From assembly GCF_947623445.1 (NCBI RefSeq), contig NC_135247.1:4094501-4158500 (forward strand): 64,000 nt of DNA. Reading direction: 5' to 3'. Below, in pieces: positions 12,490-22,135 of this stretch. A program made the translations under genes and the position numbers. The notes under the pieces were generated by a model, which was not told where the DNA came from, ran no database searches, and saw nothing but the letters and a program-made list of their open reading frames with translations. Each line of letters opens with the position of its first letter. The first letter of the stretch is position 1. Source of the stretch: Clavelina lepadiformis (lineage: Eukaryota; Chordata; Ascidiacea; Aplousobranchia; Clavelinidae).

Positions 12490-13840
12490 GAGATTTTTAA
12501 TATGTCTGGTTTTTTACAGTTTGGAATTCCCCGAGGGTCTTCTCTTCTACAAATGTAGCTGCGGGTTTTACAAATGCGCACATATGTGTGAAAATCACAG
12601 GATATTTCTGAAAACCACATTACAGGACAAATCACAACGCTTTACAACCTACTGTTAAACTGAAAGACAACCCTGACGAGATATTGCAGAAACGCTCTGT
12701 ACTGACGTACCGTGCAAAGAATGAAAACGAACATGTGACATCCATTTTCTTATTACTTTGTTAGTGTGCAAAGAGGAAGGGTCCTAATGGTTGCAATCCT
12801 TATTCAAACTACAACCAAAACCATTCAAAATGACATGTCTGCGCATATGCGTTGTGGACACCGTCAATTATAGAGTCTCAGTCTTATACTGTCGCCTGAT
12901 ACTCAAGGCTATACAGTGTAAATAAAGTTTCAGAACTTAACACTAGACCAAATATTTTAAAACAAAATGAACGTTTTTATCTGCTGGCACGACTGTTTGT
13001 CAAATACCAAGCTAATTTTTGTCATGAAAGTTTTATTAAAAGCAGCAAATTATACGTTTATCAGGCGAACACCAAACGTATGAACAATAAAACGAAATTG
13101 ATTACACAAAGTATGCAGTTAACATCAGAAGTATTTTATCGCAGTAGACGCATCGTCTTAGAAAACAACTTTAATTGCCGAGACCACACAGAGACTTTAG
13201 CGAGCGAACATTTCAGCGATTTTAATTTGACCAAGCGGGAGACTAATATAAATTACACAGAAGTGAAAGATTTCTGTGGATATCCAACAGCTTAAGAAAG
13301 GTCAATCAAATCTTAACAGGTACCTGGTGGTTGCCCAAACAGCTAAAACAAAGTTTCTTTAAAATACTGGAAGGTGCTGAACAGAGTAAAATACGACATC
13401 ATACAGAAGAAACTTCTTCAGTTTACGGGTGTACAATTTTTCGCTTGTAAGTCTGTCATTTCTATTAAATACAACGTAGAGTTGTCGTTTTCTTCAGTTA
13501 TTTAGTTGGTTCAAATTAATACTTTCATTTATTGTTGATGGTTCTCATACACACTGCGACATGATATTGATGCAAGTAAAATATATATCTTTTCACGGGG
13601 CGCATCTTATAAATTAACTTCATTAGTTTTAGAACCAACTCGTTGCAAAACGATTTTTTTTCAAACTCATCAAGTTACTAATATTACCATTTCAATATTC
13701 CAGTATTTGACCATATGCTGTAGCTTGCTTTGTGGTTGATCACACAATCATCTATCACAATAAGTAACTTCATTTGGTTGAGCGTTAGTAGGCAATGCAT
13801 AATGAAAAGTTTATGAAGACATTAAATGTTTGGAAATTCA
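12490..13840. other. Upstream region of the left MYADM-like copy
   Basis: Non-coding as far as I can see. It is closely matched by 19925-21260 in unit B. The promoter and any 5' non-coding exon of the MYADM-like gene should lie here, but I see no clear TATA box. Confidence 0.4.
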
Positions 13841-13960
13841 CAAGCATTCATTATCGACTTGACTGTCCATTTCAATCTCATCAACGAGGCTATTATGGAC
13901 GCTTCTAGATATGCTGATGTCGGGATTCAAGGGAAGAAAGTTTGCTTCGGTCGCTTTACC
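13841..13960 (-). pseudogene. Truncated copy of the GPCR-tail-like exon
   Basis: The minus strand repeats the end of the exon seen whole at 21274-21530 (LNPDISISRS...HNSFVDEIEMD) and stops abruptly at 13960, the right edge of duplication unit A. It is a by-product of the tandem duplication. Confidence 0.75.
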
Positions 13961-13989
13961 AAGTTTAAAAAGTTAAAACCTAATACCTA
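13961..13989. other. Junction of the tandem duplication (29 bp filler)
   Basis: These bases match neither flank: the left side leaves the GPCR-tail-like exon at tcgctttacc and the right side enters the fossil repeat at aaaaccagtt. The filler is A-rich (aagtttaaaaagttaaaacc), as non-homologous end joining often leaves. Confidence 0.75.
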
Positions 13990-15110
13990 AAAAACCAGTT
14001 TAAAAACGTTAATATGGAAGGCTTGAAGAATTCAAAATGTACTTTTGAGTGAGCTTTTCTTTTATGACCACTCCTGTCTTGCTTTACCAAAGGCCAAATG
14101 TAGTCTCCCATCATTGCACTGTCCCAGTGGCCTTTATATAGTTTTTCCATTGGCTCAATATCCTGTTGAAATCTCTCACCATGCCCCTCACTGAAGTCAC
14201 CAAGATTTTCTTGAAAAAAATCCAGATGGAAACATAAAAAATGAAATTTGACAGACATGTGACAACCCATGTTTTTGGTAACTTTTAATAAGTTTTTACA
14301 CCAGCTCTTCGTAATTTCGATACCTTTTATTCCCCAAAAAACCATCAACCACACATCGAAATGCTTGCCAACGTTATTAGTGACCAACAAAAATTCTTCC
14401 TTTTATTTTGGTAACTGATAGTCTGGGAAACATTGAAAGAATTTCTTGAAAATTTTGTCCTTGAAACTCCAAAGCTTTTACAAACTGTTTTACCAGATCT
14501 AATTTGATATGAAGTGGTGGCAGTAATACCTTTTCCCAGCTTATGCAAGAGGCTCCCTAATAACTTTGTACATTCCTGGGTTTAGTTTTTCCCGTGCATG
14601 TCAATAAATTTTCTCATGGTGCTGACCGTAAGGTCTACTAATCCACAAGCACAAATAGGAAGAGTATTTTGTGTAACCACCCTGCAGACTAAGCAAAAAT
14701 CCCAACATTTTAAAGTCACCACAAACATACCACTTAAACTGAGCGTAACTGATTTTAATGAGCAGTTGCTTGACGTTTTCATAGTGTTCTTTCATCTGTA
14801 ATGAACAAGCAAGTGGATTTGATGGATATATATTGCCATTGTGAAGTAACACTGCTTTAAGACTTTTGGTAGAACTGTCAATGAAAAGCCGCCACTGAGT
14901 AGGATCATGATCTATTCCAACAACACTAAACAGGCCTTCCACATCTTTGCAAAAGCAAAGGTCTTCAATAACATCAAAGTGCCTATTCCTGTAGGCAGTA
15001 CTCTTACAGTCATCAGTCCCACATTCCCATTCACTTCCTCAAGTAAATAGGATGCCGATTTACAACATGGTAATGCTGACAGACACAGATCATAGCAATC
15101 ATAACCGCAT
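13980..15110 (-). pseudogene. Broken copy of the multicopy invertebrate repeat protein (unit B)
   Basis: Sister of the 6240-7440 fossil, carried along by the tandem duplication and very similar to it. The same blocks are visible on the minus strand (WRLFIDSSTKSLKAVLLHNG near 14890; HLDFFQENLGDFSEGHGERF near 14215), again over more than one frame, so it is dead with several breaks. Its 3' end is cut by the duplication junction. Confidence 0.6.
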
Positions 15111-15871
15111 AAAAAAAACTACAGTTAACGGAAATTCAAGAAAAAACGGAAATCGTTGTATCTTGATAACGATCGATGATAGAAAAAAAAACTGATAGCA
15201 TTTTTGGAATCAGCGCTTGAAAATTATACAGACACACTTAACAAATGTAACCAAACAAGTTTTTTAAAAATTTTGTTACACAGTGAATTATAAAACCATT
15301 GCTTGCTTAGAATAAAAAAAGCTTATTTTATTTTAATTGTTTTTATTTATGACTAATGACTTTTTCAAACATATTATGATAATCAGATAATTGCATGGTC
15401 TGCTTGACGTTCTATACTCTTTCTTAAAATTACACAGCAGATTGCATTTGATAAACGCGTGCAGCAAGAAAGTTTATGTATATGGCCATCAACATCAAAA
15501 CGTTTCCGTCGACTTCATGCGTAAAGCGGGAGAATAGGAAAACTTCAGTACAGAAAATATCAAAATGGATTTGCCCAAAACAAAAAACAATAAAAACTAA
15601 ATTACTCAAAATCGCAAACGTTTCGACAAGTTTCAATCGATACCAAAGCGTTCGTAAATGTTAGTTACATCCAATCGTTTCCCAACAAAATTAAATCTGA
15701 GGTTTTACTTTGCAAGATTTCACACCCTTGAGGCTCCAATCACGGATATAGTTTCATAGATCTCAAAACTCGCCTAGAATTGTTTTTCTCTGTGAAGTCA
15801 TAGGTCACACGAAATTAAAAATTTAATACGATTTGCCTGTAGAACTACAGACATAACTTTCCCAAATTCAG

Positions 15872-18800
15872 TTATGATGTCGACCGAACAGTTCGCGTTT
15901 CAGTTGTTCTAGTGGTCACAGCCCCACCGCCAGATGACGCAGTGGTACGTATAAACCATACAGGTCGGTGATTTCGCAAGTAGTAGGCGTCAATAGCAAA
16001 AAGAATTGCCGCAACAAATCCACAGATATCCGCTGTAACACAAAATGTCGAACAACAAGGAGTTAAAAAGAATCATTTTTATATGTTTCTAGTAGGCTAA
16101 CACAATATCGTATACAGCGTTTAGGATTGCATTAGGCCTACTGTTGAAACTATAAGCTTATAAGTCGAAATGTCAACCTGCCAAACGAGATCGACATCTA
16201 AAGCTGCTAAAGCTTGTACAGCCCAGAAATCCGGCATAGACACAAGCACCAACCAGATATAGCAAGCAGGATAACGCTGACCAGAAAAATTCAATTTGGC
16301 CAAAAATATGTTGTCCGTTAACCGACTACAGCAAAAAATGATTGTTTTTAAACAAAAAATATTAGCTAATTAAAATGTATTTTCATAGAATGTGATTTAA
16401 ATCCATAAAATGTAAAAGTAAACTAATGGCAGACAGTAATGAGCTCGTGCAGCGGAGAGGCCTATACAAAACACTACTGTTACTCGGGACAACATTAATA
16501 TTATGAGAAGTTTCACCATTTTAACTACAAGACTGGATACATGCAACAGGTAGAGAAGACATGAAAAGGCCCAGGCCGAGCACCAGACAGCTAAAACGAA
16601 GGTTCGGGCGCTCGTGCATCTACGAAAAAGAAAAAATCAATTTTGAGTTCAAAAGATTCATAAATAAATGATGGCTAATATCATGGATACATACGGAATA
16701 ACGTTTGAAAAAATACACCACGCTTGTGAGATACAGTCACCTTGCTTTCAGTTAAATGACCATGTGGCATAAATATTTTGTACCGTACCGTACAGTAATA
16801 AGTAATAGATTGTACAGTATAGTTTCTGTACTAATGCCATGCCATTTCAGGTCAATAATGTCCTCGGTATTAGTTTGCTCTTACCCTTGTTTTACAGAAT
16901 CACATCTCAATCCTGTTTGTACGAGAAAACCAAATGCCACGCCCCCAATCACCAGAATAAGCATCTTCCACATACCACGCCATGATGTTCCATAACCTGT
17001 AACAAAATGTCTTTCAGAAAGTTATTAAATGTGTAAGCTATTTACTTAATTGTTTCGTCCTGCCAATATCGCAATCATCAGCACGACATTATTATCAGCA
17101 CCAGTAGTAAATTTTCTATACTTTCTAAAATACCAGAAGATGACAATTTTGGTTAAAAGATAATCAAATAGTGGTTTTATAGGTTTTAAAGTCTGTATGA
17201 TTCAATCTATTGGCCACTGGTAAGTAACACACAAAACAGGCAAATATGCAAGGAACAAAAATGCTCTCACCTATACCAACGGGCGCGTACAAGCGCAGAT
17301 TTTGTGCTTCCAGGATGTAAAGAAATGCAGTGAGAAATCCAAGCAAGAGAGCAGTTAATAATTTTGCACAAGAACAAAATCTGTCAAAAAGATCAATTTA
17401 AGCCCAAAGTTGTTCTTGCATTAACAACATGATATAAAAATCAACTCATGCGCTCATCAAAGGTTGAAATGAGTTAGATCTGATTTTACCTTCCACTACC
17501 TCCACAGCCCGGATCGCAATTTTGATCATAGAAGCATGCCAGGATGACAGAAGACGATACGTAGTTGACAGAGGAGAGCCAGGACCAAAAGTAGTCAAAA
17601 GTGTCAAACGATAAACATGGGCAATTCATATGCACGGAGAGCCCTAAACACAAAACATTTCACATCAAATATCAGAAAAGTTTGAAACGTTATAATCTCC
17701 AAAAGCCTTTCCAGGCAAAATTAACATTATATAAGATATAAACCCACTAGTAAGGCAAAACTTGAAGTAATAATGTTAAAGGCCAAATGTTATAAAATAG
17801 GGCCCGCAAAAGTCAATAAAGTCAAAAATTTTTAACGACCTCGTCTGACCACGAATCAAAGAATAAAGTTGTTTTCAGCACCTAGGGGATTGTTTCTAAG
17901 AAGTTAATAGGTCAAAATAAAGTCAAAATTTACAATAAAGTCAAAATTTTCAATAAAGTCAAAATTTGTCAAATTATGGGTTTTGACAAAGTTTTTGTGT
18001 TTCTTGAGAGTTATTTTTGTAAAAAAACTCGTGGAAGCATTGTAAATCAGGAACTGCGACACAATTAAACCATATTAACCTATAAAAGCAGGAAATAAGT
18101 CACAATGCCCACTTGGATCAGCAGTAACTTTTATCGCAAATTGTCCATTGTTTATTTATTGTTACGTATTTAAGTAATCCTTATGCCGCGTGAAGGGGGT
18201 TACATTACTTCTTCCCTGTTTAATTTGCTGTTTATTAGAATTTACCATGCGGAGAAAATCGAGGCAAAGTGCCCTTTTCACAAGGACAAAATAACACAAG
18301 CTATACCTAAATCTATCGCCAAAAAACACGACGCACTTTTTATAATCCATAAAACACCTTGACTTTTCGACAAAATATTACGTTTGGGTCTGAAATCGAC
18401 AAAATATTATGTTTGGGTAACTGGAGGAAGAACTGTGGCCTCTACAAATAAGCAATTTTTTTAGGTCAAAATAAAAATGGCGCCCTAGTTATAATAAACA
18501 TAAAATTATTATAACAACCTATTTTGGACTTATTATAAATATGAATTAATATATCAACCCATTATAACAATCTATTTTCGAACTATACGTTGATATCTAT
18601 AGACAGCGCAGTGCATTGGAAGGGAAAACAAAAAATTTATTTTAAAACGATTGTTGCGCTGTATATCACTTCTAGAAGCCACTGAATAATTCAAGGACAA
18701 CTTTGCACAAAGCAATATTGTTGAACATGATTGGCTGACATGTGCTTAAACAGACTAACTTTATAAAATTAGTAAGGGAGTTTATTTTACACTTTACAGC

Positions 18801-19643
18801 CATGCAAAAATTTGATTTCAACTATTTAAGGTTTCAATGGAATTACATTTAAATTAGAAGGTAAATTTAGGTTACTATGTTATCACATTTAAGTTAGGTT
18901 AACAAGAAACTGTGAAATATAGCTATGAGCGCACGACTTTGTTCTGGTAACATAGTGGCAGTCTTTTTCATTTCCTTAAACATTACTGATAAGTGATAAC
19001 ATTGACTTCAGTAAATGCAAAAATGTGAGAAGATTGAAAAAGAAAGCAAACTGAAATGTGTCCCGTAAATGTTAATTGCCAGGTCTACAACACTGAACGT
19101 ATGAATCGTTTGTTGAATGTGTGATAACAATGCACCAGACAAAAAACGTGCTATGGTAAAACGCTGCGTGTTGTTTATGAAAAATAATTACAGGTTGTGA
19201 CAGCAACACGCTTCAGTTTCTATTACAGTATATCCAGCCAGTCAGTACACAATGTGCCGTGAAGGGTTGCTGCAATTGTTTTAATTGGCTTGATAATTCG
19301 TGTGATTTTGAACTGCAAACGCGGAAGTAGTTACAACGCATAAATAACATCCTTATGCGCTAGTTCCTTTGCACAAATGTAACAAGACGCCATAACATTA
19401 CGAAAATAGTCATTGCAACATACCTGTTAGCTTCGCAAAGAATATCAGAAGACTAATAGCCCAGGAAATGATGTAAGCAGCCAATACGTAAGTCTTGATA
19501 GGAGGGGAAGTGTACCGTAGACTGTCTGCGTAAATCGCAAATGTGGCACAACCACCTACAAGCACGGCTAGTTTCCACCAAGCCGCCTTAGTGCAAATAT
19601 ATCCATCACAACAATTCCTACTGGCAGCACGGTTTTCGGCCAT
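15872..19643 (-). CDS. MYADM-like protein with two MARVEL-type blocks, right copy (331 aa)
   Basis: Seven minus-strand exons: 19643-19424, 17643-17490, 17380-17271, 16996-16885, 16619-16529, 16325-16178 and 16032-15872; phases all agree. There are eight predicted TM helices. Block 1 has KLAVLVGGCATFAIYAD (about 23-39), IISWAISLLIFFAKL (about 58-72), FDYFWSWLSSVNYV (third) and LLTALLLGFLTAFLYILEAQ (fourth). Block 2 has MLVLVIGGVAFGFLVQTG, VLAVWCSAWAFSCLLYLL, EFFWSALSCLLYLVGACVYA and ICGFVAAILFAIDAYYL. Helix 3 (FWS...LY) and helix 4 (GF.AA.LF..D) of both blocks follow the MARVEL pattern. Human MYADM is 322 aa with the same 4+4 layout, so I call it MYADM-like; other double-MARVEL proteins remain possible. 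The tail is Thr/Ser/Arg-rich (TTRTTETRTVRSTS). Exon 5 differs from the left copy by a 21-base insertion that supplies the donor used here. Confidence 0.75.
17795..18488. mobile_element. 694-bp insertion with TTATA duplication in the first intron of the right copy
   Basis: The left copy reads aaatgttataataaac at this place (near 10010). Here the TTATA is doubled (17790-17794 and 18489-18493) around 694 inserted bases. The ends are weakly inverted (tagggcccgc... / ...ggcgccctag). Inside are several direct copies of caataaagtcaaaattt. No transposase is seen. It is probably a non-autonomous DNA element. Confidence 0.75.
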
Positions 19644-21260
19644 TTTTTACGATGTTCTTCCTGACACTATTCACCTGCATGATAATTAATGTATTCACTA
19701 TCAGCCTGCTGCATTAAAACTTACTAAACCATTATTATTAAACAATTCAAAGGAGAATTGCATTAACTGTGTACACTGTACAGTTATCTAACTGTGCAAA
19801 ACCTCATTTCCTATTTCTGAATACAACCGTACGACCACGCCCGCTATGGATATCAGTGAACAACGTGCTTTGAATCTGCTACCAGCACCGCAATGCTGGC
19901 GTTCACGTAGCTTATACAAGATTTTCAAAAAGTCTGGTTTTTCACAGTTTGGAATTTTCCGATGGTCTTTTCTCCTACAAATGTAGCTGCGGGCTTACCA
20001 AATGCGCACATATGTGTGAAAATCACAGGATATTTCTGAAATCACATTACAGGACAAGTCACAACGCTTTACACACTACTGTTGAACTGAAAAACAACCC
20101 TGATGAGATATAGCAGAAAAACTCGGTACTGACGTACCGTGCAAAGAATGAAAACGAACATGTGACATCCATTTCCTTATTACTTTGCTAGTGCGTAAAG
20201 AGGAAGGGTCCGAATGGTTGCAATCCTTATTCAAACTACAACCAAAACCATTCAAAATGACATGTCTGCGCATATGTGCTGTGTACACCGTCAATAATAC
20301 AGTCTCAGTCTTATACTGTCGCCTCTTACTCAAGGCTATACAGTGTAATTAAAGTTGCAGAACGTAACACCAGGCCAAATATTTCTATACAAAATGAACG
20401 TTTTTATCTGCTGGCACGATTGTTTGTCAAATACCAAGCTAATTCTTGTCATGAAAGTTTTATTAAAAGCAGCAAATTATACGTTTATCAGGCGAACACC
20501 AAACGTATGAACAATAAAACGAAAATCATATAGTGTACACAAAACATGCAGCTAACATCAGAAGAATCGCAGTAGACGCATCATCTTAGAAAATAACTTG
20601 TAGTGCCGAGACCACACAGAGACTTTAGCGAGCGAACATTTCAGCGATTTTAATTTGACCAAGCGGGAGAGTTATTTAAATTACACAAAAGTGAAAGATT
20701 TCTGTGGATATCCAACAGCTTAAGAAAGGTCAATCAACTTAAAAGTCTTAACAGGTACCTGGTGGTTGCCCAAACAGTTAAAACAAAGTTTCTTTCAAAT
20801 ACTGGAAGGTGCTGAACAGAGCAAAGTACGAGAGAAAACAGAAGAAACTTCTTCAGTTTATGGGTGTACAATTTTTTGCTGGTAAGTCTGTCATTTCTAT
20901 TAAATACAACGTTAGAGTTGTCGTTTTCTTCAGTTATTTAGTTGGTTCAAATTAATACTTTCATTTATTGTTGATGGTTCTCATACACACTGCGACATGA
21001 TATTGATGCAAGTAAAATATATATTTTTTCACAAGGCGCATCTTAAAAATTAACTTCATTAGTTTTAGAACCAACTCGTTGCAAAACGATTTTTTTTCAA
21101 ACTCATCAAGTTACTAATATCACCATTTGAATATTCTAGTATTTGACCATATGCTGTAGCTTGCTTTGTGGTTGATCACACAATCATCTATCACAATAAG
21201 TAACTTCATTTGATTAAGCGTCAGTAGGCAATGCATAATGAAAAGTTTATGAAGACATTA
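19644..21260. other. Upstream region of the right MYADM-like copy
   Basis: Counterpart of 11589-13840 without the MITE. No coding exon recognised on either strand; presumed promoter region of the gene ending at 15872. Confidence 0.4.
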
Positions 21261-21273
21261 AATGTTTGGAAAT

Positions 21274-21530
21274 TCACAAGCATTCATTATCAACTTGACT
21301 GTCCATTTCAATCTCATCAACGAAGCTGTTATGGACGCTTCTAGATATGCTGATGTCGGGATTCAAGGGAAGAAAATTTGCTTCGGTCGCTTTACCATCT
21401 TCACTGGCCTGTGCAGCTTTATTGCTTGTTTGAGCACTTCTTGAAGAGCCCGATCTTAAGCGGTGAAGAGCTTTAGACACGTTGCCGAGTATATTAGCCG
21501 AAGAATTGTGTCGTGAAGCAGAACCTACCT
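21274..21530 (-). other. Orphan or alternative GPCR C-terminal tail exon
   Basis: The minus strand is open from about 21570 to a stop at 21274-21276, with possible acceptors at tacctcag (just upstream of 21524) and gccacag (near 21556). It reads EVGSASRHNSSANILGNVSK, followed by a Ser/Arg-rich run and an acidic end (DEIEMDSQVDNECL). The block SASRHNSSA resembles STSRRNSSA in the tail of the GPCR immediately upstream (22136-24572). It could be an alternative 3' exon of that gene or the remnant of a duplicated GPCR. Both acceptors would need a phase-1 donor, and the only GT donor-like site I see in the last GPCR exon (AAG, then gtaaag) is phase 0. A simple alternative splice therefore does not fit. 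Confidence 0.45.
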
Positions 21531-21539
21531 CGATTTCTG

Positions 21540-22135
21540 AGGTAAAAGCAAGGTCAAAGTCTGTGGCTTTTACAAATCAATTATATAATATGCGGTCATA
21601 TTGTATATTTAATAGGTTGCTATAATGGTTTTCTATATATGCCATAATCCAAAACGCTGATATAATCCAAATTCTGTAACAAAAATCCTATTACTAAAAA
21701 TATTTTATAATTAATTAAATTTTATTTCAGTGTATGCTGCCAGAAATATCAAAATTCTCAAAATGATCGACGAGTGTTTATTTTTAACCCGCTATTGTTT
21801 TTGGTGAAATTATTCCGGTGTAGGTATTTATTGCAATTTGTTTGAATATTTGCTTCATAATTCGATCATATAACTACGCTTTTAGATCAATAAAAGGAAT
21901 TTTATCTTGTACTTGGATAATGGCTATGAGATATTCTGTTTACTACAGAATTGCAAAGGCAACAGGCCTATAGTCTAGTGCTACATTGCAAAACCATCGC
22001 CTACCACTGAGTGTAGACGTGCCGAAACTATGTTGAGAATCTCGACTCGGATAATCTGCTTTCACAATAGTGCCAGACGGCTTTTTTGTCTGCTTCAGCT
22101 GCGAAGCAAAATAATTGTCATGCAGTCGAATATAG
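21540..22135. other. Intergenic between the tail exon and the GPCR stop
   Basis: AT-rich and non-coding. The minus strand has an AATAAA (plus-strand tttatt at 21776-21781) about 355 bases past the GPCR stop, a candidate poly(A) signal. Confidence 0.4.

Larger units (their letters stand above)
6268..13960. repeat. Tandem duplication, unit A (7.7 kb)
   Basis: This stretch aligns colinearly with 13990-21396 at high identity by eye. It includes the broken repeat protein, all seven MYADM-like exons, the introns and about 1.4 kb of upstream sequence. Differences in length come from a private transposon (11796-12484) and an expanded minisatellite (10261-10846) here, against a private insertion (17795-18488) in unit B. 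Unit A keeps the original left flank. Its right end at 13960 cuts into the GPCR-tail-like exon. Confidence 0.9.
13990..21396. repeat. Tandem duplication, unit B (7.4 kb)
   Basis: Direct repeat of 6268-13960, offset by 7722 bases at the left end. Its right end at 21396 runs without a break into the rest of the GPCR-tail-like exon, so unit B keeps the original right flank. It lacks the 11796-12484 MITE and has one minisatellite unit instead of three. Confidence 0.9.

Noticed and set aside
12020-12658. Plus-strand open frames in and beside the MITE of unit A
   Set aside because: They lie mostly inside the MITE and have no counterpart in unit B; no domain.
15476-15664. Small frames on both strands at 15430-15664
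   Set aside because: The matching stretch of unit A (7720-7930) does not keep them open; non-coding 3' flank of the MYADM-like gene.
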